A stretch of DNA of 64,000 nt from assembly GCA_030654695.1 (NCBI GenBank), contig JAURWY010000026.1:93427-157426 (forward strand). Reading direction: 5' to 3'. The position numbers and the translations under genes were made by a program. Below the pieces are notes generated by a model. That model saw nothing but the letters and a program-made list of their open reading frames with translations. It had not been told where the DNA came from and ran no database searches. Position 1 is the first letter of the stretch. Each line of letters begins with the position of its first letter. The stretch comes from Polaromonas sp. GTDB taxonomy: Bacteria > Pseudomonadota > Gammaproteobacteria > Burkholderiales > Burkholderiaceae_C. This document shows positions 33,423 through 41,265 of this stretch, piece by piece.

Positions 33423-33723
33423 GCACTTCACCGGCCCCGAAGCCAAAACATCTATCCGCGTGACCAGTTCTATGCGCGCCAATTTTGGCGAGCCTTTGCG
33501 CCATGCGGCCTTGCTCGGGCTAGGCATTTCGATGCACCCCAATTACATGGTGGCTAAGGACATCCAAGATAAGAGGCTCAGCATTGTCTTGCCGACTTAT
33601 CGCCCCACCGGGCCCCACATTTATGCGGTGTATCCCAGTCGGCGAAACATGCCAGGTCGGGTGCGGCTATTCCTAGAATTTCTCAGGGAGCGCTTTCAAC
33701 ACACCGCTGAATGGCAAATCTAG
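33412..33723 (+). pseudogene. 3' remnant of a LysR-family regulator gene
   Basis: The plus strand encodes about 103 residues of the effector-binding half of a LysR protein: [35 protein letters not shown], then [31 protein letters not shown] and PGRVRLFLEFLRERF, ending at TAG 33721-33723. The DNA-binding domain and first effector lobe are absent. The frame is open further left, but that part is antisense to the dehydrogenase remnant. It lies head to head with that remnant, which is the arrangement of a LysR regulator divergent from its target gene. Confidence 0.78.
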
Positions 33724-34000
33724 GTCAAAACGTCGGTCGGAGAGTACTGACGCATAGGTGATACCCCGATGCGATTTTTGAGGGTAATTTTACTCAACTC
33801 AAACTGCGAGAACAGGCCTCTAGAAGTGGCCATGAAATAGATGGAGTGAGCTCGAATGAACAGGGGCCTTAGCGTTTTCCTCATTGTCTTTGCAGTGGTT
33901 TGAATTTATATTAGGCGGTTTTTCACATTAGACGTGATCCATCCATCAATGAGGAGTGAGTCCTGTTCAAGCTGATGGGGCACATGCGAAATGGAACTCC
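33724..34000. other. Gene-free segment between the LysR remnant and the broken Bug gene
   Basis: 277 bp with several AT-rich tracts and no coding frame I can support. A GAGGAG-like tract occurs near 33951 but leads into no conserved start. The segment probably contained the promoter of the Bug/enolase operon; I find no convincing -35/-10 pair. Confidence 0.5.
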
Positions 34001-34571
34001 ATGAATAAAAATTCTTCTCAAAAGTGGCTTCTTGGTAGCCTTATCGCCTCGATTTTTGCGTCTTGTTTGGTCAGTCAGGCCGCTGCGCAATCTGCCTCAG
34101 ACCGCTACCCTGATAAGCCGATCAAGATCATTGTTCCTCTCGCGGCTGGCGGGGCGGTGGACTTTGTTGCCCGCGTCATCGGACAAAAAATGCAGGATCG
34201 CTCGGACCAGCCGGTCATCATTGAAAGTCGCCCTAGCGCCAGCACATTGATTGGCGCGACGGCTGCGGCCAAGTCGCCCGCCGATGGCTACACCTTGATC
34301 GTTTCTGTCCGCAACCACACGACCAATCCGGCGATGCGTACCAAAATGTCGTACAACACGCTCAAGGTCAATACAAGGCGAAGCAGTTGAAGGCGTTGGG
34401 CATTTATTCCGTCAAACGTTACCCATCGGTGTCTGAGATCCCAGCCTTGGCGATCGGCTGGCTGCGATTGAACTGGTCAGCCCCATGCCGGACGAACTGG
34501 ACAAATTTATCCGCAGCGAGATGGACCGATGGGCGCCGTTGATTCGAAAACTCGCTATCAAAAAAGATTAA
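34001..34571 (+). pseudogene. Bug/TctC receptor gene broken by two internal deletions
   Basis: The first 120 codons are a normal Bug start: signal peptide (WLLGSLIASIFASCLVSQAA), YPDKPIKIIVPLAAGGAVD, ADGYTLIVSVRNHTTNP, up to KMSYNTLK at about 34365. The frame then jumps to QYKAKQLKALGIYS and PSVSEIPALA in another frame, and after about 34450 to AAIELVSPMPDELDKFIRSE and a normal C-terminus ending at TAA 34569-34571. Roughly 100 and 55 codons are missing at the two breaks, leaving 571 bp against the usual 960-1000. The truncated reading ends at 34390. No functional receptor is expected. Confidence 0.85.
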
Positions 34572-34574
34572 TCA

Positions 34575-35675
34575 ATGACCATCCGTTCTGTTCAGGCGAT
34601 CCCCATCAGCTTGCCGTTTGAAATGGGTGGTCCCAAGCCCTTGTTCGCGGGCATTCCCCGGCAAATGGACATGTTGTTGGTGCGCGTTGAGACCGATGCA
34701 GGACAGGTTGGCTGGGGCGAGGCATTTGGCTTGGCGGTTTGGCCTTCCACACGCGCTGCCATGCAGCAGCTGATCGCACCTTTGGCCATTGGCCGAGACG
34801 AAGCCGATATTGCTGGCATTTCAGACAGCATTCAACGTAGCCTGCATCTGTTGGGGCGCACCGGTCCGGTCATGTTTGCGCTGTCTGGTTTGGACATTGC
34901 GCTGTGGGATTTGGCCGGTAAGGCCGCTGGAAAATCGTTGTCGGAGTTGCTCGGTGGTGCGCGGCACACGAGTCTTCCTGTCTATGCCAGCTTGATGCGT
35001 TATGGGGACTCTGCGCTGGTTGCCCGCAATGCGGCTGCAGCCTGCGCGCGGGGTTTTCGGGCCATCAAGTTGCACGAGGTCCTTACGCAGCATGTGGTGG
35101 CTGCCCGCGCGGCGATAGGACCGGACGTCGCGTTGATGCTGGACACCAACTGTCCCTGGACGGTTCAACAGTCATTGAACATGGCTGATGAGCTTCGGCC
35201 CAGTGAGTTGTTATGGCTGGAGGAACCGCTGTGGCCGCCGGAAGATTTTGCCGGCTTGGCCCACATCAGGCGTGAGTCTGGTGTTGCCATTGCCGCTGGC
35301 GAAAACACCATGACGGCCCATCATTTTGGTCAAATGTTTGACGTGGGGGCGGTGGACTACGCCCAACCCAGTGTGACCAAAATCGGTGGTGTCACCGAGT
35401 TCATGAAAGTGGTTGGCATGGCCGGGCACCATGGCATTCCCGTCATGCCACATTCCCCTTACTTTGGCCCGGGCCTGTTAGCGACGCTGCACATGACTTC
35501 CACTTTCGCACCAGAAACCATGATCGAATATTCCTACGCTGACTTGGGCGCGAGTCCATTGGGGGCTGCCATTGAGGTTCACAACGGGCATATCAACGTT
35601 CCGACGGGACCCGGACTGGGCTGCGACCCTGATCCCGATGTCGTTGCTCAATACCGATTGGACATAGCCTTATGA
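34575..35675 (+). CDS. Enolase-superfamily enzyme of the mandelate racemase / muconate lactonizing type (first of pair)
   Basis: A 366-residue protein with the N-terminal capping domain (about 1-125) and TIM barrel. The metal ligands are Asp in LMLDTNCPW, Glu in LWLEEPLWPPE and Glu in IAAGENTMTA; a His follows in MPHSPYFGPG. The usual Lys-x-Lys at the end of the second barrel strand reads IKLHE, so the second catalytic Lys is replaced by His. It starts 3 bp after the broken Bug gene and its stop overlaps the next start (ATGA). It is probably a sugar-acid or hydroxyacid dehydratase/racemase; the substrate is not assignable. Confidence 0.85.
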   Translation: MTIRSVQAIPISLPFEMGGPKPLFAGIPRQMDMLLVRVETDAGQVGWGEAFGLAVWPSTRAAMQQLIAPLAIGRDEADIAGISDSIQRSLHLLGRTGPVMFALSGLDIALWDLAGKAAGKSLSELLGGARHTSLPVYASLMRYGDSALVARNAAAACARGFRAIKLHEVLTQHVVAARAAIGPDVALMLDTNCPWTVQQSLNMADELRPSELLWLEEPLWPPEDFAGLAHIRRESGVAIAAGENTMTAHHFGQMFDVGAVDYAQPSVTKIGGVTEFMKVVGMAGHHGIPVMPHSPYFGPGLLATLHMTSTFAPETMIEYSYADLGASPLGAAIEVHNGHINVPTGPGLGCDPDPDVVAQYRLDIAL

Positions 35676-36844
35676 CTGCACATGATTTCTCGCCGTTGAC
35701 GATGGATCATCAGCCCGTCGTCATTCGCCGTATCGAGTCCTTCGTTTACCGTGCGCCGGTCGACAAGCCGGTGGTTTCAACGCTGGCCAAAATCACCGAG
35801 CGCGTATCTCTGCTCGTGCGCATTGAAGATCAGGACGGAGCCTTTGGATGGGGTGAAATTTACAGCACCTTGCCGTCTTATGGCGCCGAGCATCGGTCTA
35901 TGGTTTTGCACCGAACCATCGGGCCATTGCTGCTGGGTCAACCGGTGACGAATCCGGCTAAGTTCTGGGACATGGCGACGCAGAAAACGCATGCGATGAC
36001 CGTCCAGACGGGCGAGCCTGGCCCTATGGCCGCTGTGTTGGGTGGTCTGGATTGCGCTTTGTGGGATTTATTTGCGCGTAAAGCGGCGCAGCCTTTGTGT
36101 TCGTTTTTAGGCGCTGAGCCGCGCCCTGTGCCGGCGTATGCCAGCGGTCTCAACCCTGCGGATGGACCTGAGGTGGTGGCGGTTTCTCGCGCCAAAGGGT
36201 TCCGCGCCTTCAAGCAAAAAATTGGCTTTGGCGATGCCTCCGATCTGTCTCTTCTTCAGCGTATTCGAGACGGCATGGCTGACCACGAGCGCCTGATGGT
36301 CGACGTGAACCAAGGATGGACTTTGGCGCAAGCCCTGCGCATGGCGCCTTTGCTAGCGCCCTTTCAGCTGGATTGGGTTGAAGAGCCGTTGATGGCCGAT
36401 CGGTCTGCCGACGAATGGCTTCAATGTGCAGCGGCTTTTTCTTCCCCGCTGGCTGGTGGTGAGAATTTGCGCGGATCAGCCTTCGTCGAGCAATCGCAGT
36501 GGCTGGATGTGATTCAACCTGATGTTGGTAAATGGGGTGGCATCACGGGCGGTTGGTCCGTGGGGCGCAACGCCTTGGCCGCCGGAAAACGCTATTGCCC
36601 GCACTGGTTGGGCGGTGGTGTTGGCATGATGTTCTCGGCACATTTACTGGCCGCTGTTGGCGGCCCCGGTTGCCTAGAAGTGGATGTCAATGAAAACCCG
36701 CTGCGTGACGTGTTGAGCCAGCCTTACCCGGCGCTTTTGGATGGGTCGATTGTCTTGTCAGACAAAGCGGGCATTGGCGTCGAGCCGAATTTAGACGTGG
36801 CAGAAAGGTGGTTGGCGAACCATCAGGAAACCTTCAGCCACTGA
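35672..36844 (+). CDS. Enolase-superfamily enzyme of the mandelate racemase / muconate lactonizing type (second of pair)
   Basis: A 390-residue paralogue with the standard Lys-x-Lys (FRAFKQKIGFGD), metal ligands Asp in LMVDVNQGW, Glu in DWVEEPLM and Glu in AGGENLRG, and a catalytic-type His in YCPHWLGGGVG. The cap domain has the flexible 20s and 50s loops (DKPVVSTLAKI, WGEIYSTLPSYG) that set substrate choice. It is translationally coupled to the preceding paralogue and followed 54 bp later by an intact Bug receptor, so the three genes likely handle one imported acid. Dehydration of an aldonate or aldarate is a reasonable guess, not shown. Confidence 0.87.
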   Translation: MTAHDFSPLTMDHQPVVIRRIESFVYRAPVDKPVVSTLAKITERVSLLVRIEDQDGAFGWGEIYSTLPSYGAEHRSMVLHRTIGPLLLGQPVTNPAKFWDMATQKTHAMTVQTGEPGPMAAVLGGLDCALWDLFARKAAQPLCSFLGAEPRPVPAYASGLNPADGPEVVAVSRAKGFRAFKQKIGFGDASDLSLLQRIRDGMADHERLMVDVNQGWTLAQALRMAPLLAPFQLDWVEEPLMADRSADEWLQCAAAFSSPLAGGENLRGSAFVEQSQWLDVIQPDVGKWGGITGGWSVGRNALAAGKRYCPHWLGGGVGMMFSAHLLAAVGGPGCLEVDVNENPLRDVLSQPYPALLDGSIVLSDKAGIGVEPNLDVAERWLANHQETFSH

Positions 36845-36898
36845 TTCACTTTTGCGTTCCTTTTTTCAATTCGAATGACCATTTTCAGGAGATATCGT

Positions 36899-37867
36899 AT
36901 GCAAGCTTTTTCACGTGTGATCTTTGCTGTGCTGTTGACGTTGGCACTGATGCCAGCCGCGAACGCCCAGGACTTCCCGACCAAACCTGTCCGCCTCTTG
37001 GTTGGCTTCCCACCCGGAGGCTTGGCGGACATCATGGCCCGCGTGATCTCGGAAAAATTGGGCGTGCTTTGGAACCAACGGGTCATCGTTGAAAACCGAC
37101 CAGGCGCTTCCGGAACGATCGCGGCGGATGTTTTGGCCAAAGCCGCACCGGACGGCCACACCTTGCTAGTCATTTTGACCAACCATGTGGTGGTGGCGGC
37201 GGTTCAGCCGAAGTTGCCGTTCGATCCATTGGCCGACTTCACGACGGTTTCACTGCTCGGCAGTTCGCCCTTGTTGCTGATGGCCAATCCCAAATTACCG
37301 GTCAACAATTTGACGGAGCTGATTTCGCTGGCGAAATCAAAGCCGGGCGTGGTCAGTTACTCAACGCCTGGTGACGGCTCGGTCCACCATTTGTCGCAAG
37401 AGCTTTTGAATTCTGCCGTTGGCATCAAAATGTTGCACGTCCCTTATTCGGGCGGTGCACCAGCCATGCTGGATGCTATGGCCGGTGTGGTCGATCTCAA
37501 TATCGGTAGTCCAGCGCAATCTTTGCCACAAGTTGAGGCCGGGAAGCTCAAAGCCTTGTCTTTCTCTGGTCAAAAGCGTTCCGCCTTGTTGCCGAACGTC
37601 CCGACAGTCGCAGAGTCGGGTGTACCCGGTTTCGAAGCGGCGTTATGGGCCGGTGTGCTCGCCCCCGCCAAGATGCCCAAGCCCTTGGTGGCTCGGATTC
37701 AGGCCGATTTGAAGCAGGTGATGAACATGCCAGATGTGCGTGAACGCATGCTCAAACTCGGTGTTGACGTTGTCGCCAGTCAACCGGAAGAGTTCGACCG
37801 TTTTATGCGTTCCGAGTTGGTCAAATGGGGCGGTGTGGCCAAGCAAGCGGGCGTGAAAGCCAACTGA
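36899..37867 (+). CDS. Bug/TctC-family periplasmic solute receptor
   Basis: A 322-residue exported binding protein: signal peptide about 1-23 (VIFAVLLTLALMPAANAQ), mature start DFPTKPVRLLVGFPPGG, then PDGHTLLVILTNH and YSTPGDGSVHHLSQEL. I use the ATG at 36899: CAGGAG precedes it, and the earlier in-frame ATG at 36875 lies upstream of that site. It ends the two-enolase operon and may duplicate the job of the broken receptor at 34001. No permease partner is nearby. Confidence 0.9.
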   Translation: MQAFSRVIFAVLLTLALMPAANAQDFPTKPVRLLVGFPPGGLADIMARVISEKLGVLWNQRVIVENRPGASGTIAADVLAKAAPDGHTLLVILTNHVVVAAVQPKLPFDPLADFTTVSLLGSSPLLLMANPKLPVNNLTELISLAKSKPGVVSYSTPGDGSVHHLSQELLNSAVGIKMLHVPYSGGAPAMLDAMAGVVDLNIGSPAQSLPQVEAGKLKALSFSGQKRSALLPNVPTVAESGVPGFEAALWAGVLAPAKMPKPLVARIQADLKQVMNMPDVRERMLKLGVDVVASQPEEFDRFMRSELVKWGGVAKQAGVKAN

Positions 37868-38030
37868 TCGGGCCTTCATTGGCTTAAGTTCGACCGTTGC
37901 AAATGGTTGAGCATTGAGTCACTCATCAGCCGCCAAACTCTGACGAATGTTTGAGCTGCGTCAACTTCTAAGGGGGTGCGAGTCACTAAGATTCTGAGTG
38001 GCTTCGATACTTTTCCCTCAGGAGATTCGC

Positions 38031-38492
38031 ATGAAATTCGTTCACAAGTTTTTACTTTTATCAGCGTTGGCAGCATCTTTGACGGGCTGTGCGACCCAGC
38101 AAGGCCAGCAAGAGCAAAGCGGCATGATCATTGGTGGCTTGTTGGGCGGCGTGCTCGGCTCGCAAGTGGGGCAAGGCAGCGGTCGCACGGCGGCCACCAT
38201 TGTGGGCACCATGATTGGCGCATCCGTGGGTGGCAATGTGGGTCGATCTATGGATCAAAACGACCGCCTTAAGACGGCCCATGCGCTGGAGAACGTCCGC
38301 ACCTCTGTTCCAACCAGCTGGGTCAATCCCGACTCGCGCAATCAATACACGGTGACACCCATCCGGACCTATGACGCCAGCACCGGGCCCTGCCGCGAGT
38401 ACACGGTTCGCTCCGTGGTGGCGGGCAAAAACGAGACCGTGTATGGCACGGCTTGCCGGCAGGCGGATGGCAGCTGGAAAGCCACGAACTGA
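38031..38492 (+). CDS. Glycine-zipper outer-membrane lipoprotein (17-kDa surface antigen type)
   Basis: A 153-residue lipoprotein. The signal peptide ends in the lipobox LTGC (Cys about residue 20). A glycine-zipper stretch follows (MIIGGLLGGVLGSQVGQGSG, then IVGTMIGASVGGNVGRSMD), and a C-terminal domain has two cysteines (TGPCREYTVRS, TACRQADGSW) as in the 17-kDa surface antigen / SmpA-related 2TM lipoproteins. Anchoring in the outer membrane and a role in envelope integrity are likely. AGGAG precedes the ATG at 38031. Monocistronic, with a terminator overlapping its stop. Confidence 0.88.
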   Translation: MKFVHKFLLLSALAASLTGCATQQGQQEQSGMIIGGLLGGVLGSQVGQGSGRTAATIVGTMIGASVGGNVGRSMDQNDRLKTAHALENVRTSVPTSWVNPDSRNQYTVTPIRTYDASTGPCREYTVRSVVAGKNETVYGTACRQADGSWKATN

Positions 38493-38513
38493 CCCTGCTA
38501 GGTCAGTTTTTTT
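38489..38513 (+). terminator. Intrinsic terminator after the lipoprotein gene
   Basis: CTGACC (including the TGA stop), loop CTGCTA, GGTCAG, then seven T. It sits 10 bp before the convergent gabD stop. Confidence 0.85.
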
Positions 38514-38522
38514 GGCGACTTA

Positions 38523-40001
38523 TTACTTTTGAATGTCCCCTAAACAGAGGTACTTCATTTCCAAGTATTCGTCCATACCGTGGCTAGAGCCTTCGCGGCC
38601 AAGGCCGGACTGCTTGACGCCACCGAAGGGCACGTGCTCGGTGGCGATCACGCCAGCGTTGATGCCGACCATGCCGTATTCGAGGGCTTCTGCCACGCGG
38701 TAAATGCGGCCGATGTCACGGCTGTAAAAGTAGCTGGCCAGACCGAACTCGGTGTTGTTGGCGGCGTCGATGGCGTCCTGTTCGTTCTTGAAACGGAACA
38801 CGGGCGCAAACGGACCAAAAGTTTCTTCGCGGGCACAGAGCATGTCGCTGGTGGCTTCTGAGATCACGGTCGGCTCAAAGAACTGACCCGTCAGTGCTTT
38901 GCCACCCGCCATCAGCTTGCCGCCCTTGGCCAAGGCGTCAGCCACATGGCGTTTGACTTTTTCAATCGCGGCGTCTTCGATCAGCGGACCTTGCACCACG
39001 CCGTCGTCAAAGCCATTGCCGACCTTGAGGGCCTTGACCTTGGCAGCGAATTTTTCAACGAAGGCGTTGTAGACACCCTCTTGCACATAGATGCGGTTGG
39101 CGCAGACGCAGGTCTGGCCGGCGTTGCGGTATTTGCTGGCCATCGCGCCTTCCACAGCGGAGTCCACGTCAGCGTCGTCAAAGACGATGAAGGGTGCGTT
39201 ACCGCCGAGTTCGAGGGCAAGTTTTTTGACGGTCGGCGCGCTTTGCGCCATCAAGATGCGGCCGACTTCCGTCGAGCCGGTGAAGCTGATGTGGCGCACC
39301 ACGTCGCTGGCGCAAAAGACCTTGCCGACCGCAATCGAGTTGTCGCCGTCAGCCGTCAACACATTCAACACGCCCGGCGGAATACCTGCGTGCAGGGCCA
39401 GTTCGGCGGCGGCCAGCGCGCTCAGCGGCGTCAGTTCGGCAGGCTTGATGACCACGGTGCAACCAGCGGCCAGCGCCGGCGCAACTTTGCGGGTGATCAT
39501 GGCCAGTGGAAAGTTCCATGGGGTGATGGCCGCGCAAACGCCGATGGGTTGCTTCAACACCATCAGGCGGCGGTTGTTGTCAAACTGCGGCAGTGTTTCA
39601 CCGTTCACACGCTTGGCTTCTTCGGCGTACCACTCGACAAAGCTGGCACCGTAAGCGACTTCGCCCTTGGCTTCGGCAAAAGGTTTGCCTTGCTCGGCCG
39701 TCATGATGCGGCCCAAGTCTTCCACGTTGGCCATCAGCAATTGATACCACTTGAGCAAAATCGCATGGCGTTCTTTGCCCGTTTTTTTGCGCCAAGCAGG
39801 CAGGGCCGCGTTAGCCGCGTCAATGGCGGCGGTGGCGTCTTGAGGCCCCAGGTTGGCGACATCGGCGAGCTTCAGGCCGGTGGCCGGGTCGTTCACATCA
39901 AAACGGTTGCTGCCCTGGACCCATTGGCCGTTGATGAGCGCATCGGTTTTTAAAAGACTCGGGTCGTTGAGCAGGGAAAGGGGGGAAGTCTTCATGTCCA
40001 T
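38523..40001 (-). CDS. gabD: Succinate-semialdehyde dehydrogenase
   Basis: A 492-residue ALDH of the GabD subfamily, which oxidises succinate semialdehyde to succinate at the end of GABA and related catabolism. Key residues: AAITPWNFPLAMITRK (Asn), KLALELGGNAPFIVFDDAD (Glu), NAGQTCVCANR (catalytic Cys followed by a second Cys, the redox-switch pair of many GabD proteins), and VPFGGVKQSGLGREGS. I start at the ATG at 40001; 39995 is nearly as good. Glutarate semialdehyde is an alternative substrate. No gabT aminotransferase is adjacent; a Bug receptor lies upstream on the same strand. Confidence 0.9.
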   Translation of the reverse strand: MDMKTSPLSLLNDPSLLKTDALINGQWVQGSNRFDVNDPATGLKLADVANLGPQDATAAIDAANAALPAWRKKTGKERHAILLKWYQLLMANVEDLGRIMTAEQGKPFAEAKGEVAYGASFVEWYAEEAKRVNGETLPQFDNNRRLMVLKQPIGVCAAITPWNFPLAMITRKVAPALAAGCTVVIKPAELTPLSALAAAELALHAGIPPGVLNVLTADGDNSIAVGKVFCASDVVRHISFTGSTEVGRILMAQSAPTVKKLALELGGNAPFIVFDDADVDSAVEGAMASKYRNAGQTCVCANRIYVQEGVYNAFVEKFAAKVKALKVGNGFDDGVVQGPLIEDAAIEKVKRHVADALAKGGKLMAGGKALTGQFFEPTVISEATSDMLCAREETFGPFAPVFRFKNEQDAIDAANNTEFGLASYFYSRDIGRIYRVAEALEYGMVGINAGVIATEHVPFGGVKQSGLGREGSSHGMDEYLEMKYLCLGDIQK

Positions 40002-40094
40002 GGTGTTGAGTCTCTGTTGTTGTGATGCGTCCCTGCAGAAGCGCTGACGGGACTGAGGTTTGACTTTACAGGAAACCGTCAAGCTGAGTGTCGA

Positions 40095-41129
40095 TCAGCC
40101 AGCGGTGATTTTTCTGTCGCGTACAACCGTGGCCCACTGGGTTTGCTGGGCTTTGAGGAAGGCTGCGACCCGGCCATCGGCACCGTCAGGAAAAACCTCG
40201 CCGCTCAAAGCGCGAATGCGGCCCAACACTTCCGGGTCAGCCATCGCTTTGCGCAAGGCGGCCACCAGCGCGGACTTGACCTGAGGATCCATGCCGGCGG
40301 GGCCGAGAACAGGGTTCCACTCCAGCACTTCATACGCGGCAACGCCCGCTTCTTGCATGGTTGGAATGTCGGGCAGGGCGCGGGTGCGCAGGCGGCTGGT
40401 CACCGCCAATGGACGCAGCCTGCCCGATTGGATTTGTCCCAATGAAGACGCAACGTTGGCAAAGAACAACGGCACTTGCCCGGCCATGACATCATTCATA
40501 GCGGGTCCGCCACCGCGGTAAGGCACGTGTACCAAGCTCACGCCGGCGCGCGCCTCAAACAGCGCACCGGCCAAGTGCTGGGCAGAACCGTTGCCTGACG
40601 AGGCGTAGGAAATCTGACCCGGTTTGGCCTTCGCCATCTTGACAAGGTCCTGCACACTCTTGGCTTCAAACTGGGGCGAACACACCAATACGTTGGGGAA
40701 AAGCGCCAAGACGGCCAGTGGTGTGAAGGCTTTTTCTGAGTCGTAAGGCAGCTTCGGAAACAGCGACGGGTTGACTGCAAAGGACGATGCGTCGAGCAAG
40801 AGTTGTGTGCCGTCGGGCGTGGCGCGCGCCACTTGGCTGGCGGCGATCTGACCGCTTGCCCCGGGTTTGTTGTCGACCACCACGGTTTGGCCCAAAGCCT
40901 CTGCCAAGCGGGGCGCAATCAGCCGTGCCATCAAATCTGCACCGCCGCCCGCGGCATAAGACACAACCAGCGTGATGGTTTTGCCGCCCGCAATTTGACC
41001 TGCTGCATGGGTCATTGCCCACGGTGCGGCCAGGCTGGCCGCCGCCGTCTGTAACAGTTTTCGGCGGCTGCTGTTGACCGCTGAAGGTGCGAGGGAGATG
41101 GGTAAAAAAGCTGGATTATCAAATGTCAT
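40095..41129 (-). CDS. Bug/TctC-family periplasmic solute receptor with Tat-type signal
   Basis: A 344-residue receptor. The N-terminus carries a twin-arginine motif (NSSRRKLLQTAAASLAAP), which points to Tat export, unlike the Sec-type leaders of the other receptors in the window. The mature part has ITLVVSYAAGGGADLMARLI, LLLDASSFAVNPSL and ISYASSGNGSAQHLAGALFE. AGGA precedes the ATG. It lies 93 bp upstream of gabD on the same strand and may supply a C4/C5 acid or precursor feeding succinate semialdehyde, but the link is only positional. No TctAB nearby. Confidence 0.9.
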   Translation of the reverse strand: MTFDNPAFLPISLAPSAVNSSRRKLLQTAAASLAAPWAMTHAAGQIAGGKTITLVVSYAAGGGADLMARLIAPRLAEALGQTVVVDNKPGASGQIAASQVARATPDGTQLLLDASSFAVNPSLFPKLPYDSEKAFTPLAVLALFPNVLVCSPQFEAKSVQDLVKMAKAKPGQISYASSGNGSAQHLAGALFEARAGVSLVHVPYRGGGPAMNDVMAGQVPLFFANVASSLGQIQSGRLRPLAVTSRLRTRALPDIPTMQEAGVAAYEVLEWNPVLGPAGMDPQVKSALVAALRKAMADPEVLGRIRALSGEVFPDGADGRVAAFLKAQQTQWATVVRDRKITAG

Positions 41130-41184
41130 GGTCGTGTCCTGTGGGTCGATCTTGGCAGCGATGGTAACGGTGCCTCTCGAAACT

Positions 41185-41190
41185 TATAAT
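41185..41190 (+). promoter_or_regulatory. -10 element upstream of alaS
   Basis: A perfect TATAAT about 76 bp before the alaS ATG. The hexamer 17 bases upstream (TGGTAA) is a poor -35, so confidence is moderate. Confidence 0.4.
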
Positions 41191-41265
41191 CATGGGTTAC
41201 CCGAAACAAGCACCTACATGCAGCCTGGGCCCTCGCGGGCCTGAGGTCAACAGAGCCCTTCCAAG

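Noticed and set aside
33093..34571. Transposon or IS as the cause of the decayed genes
   Set aside because: No transposase fragment, terminal inverted repeats or target duplications seen; the breaks look like simple deletions.
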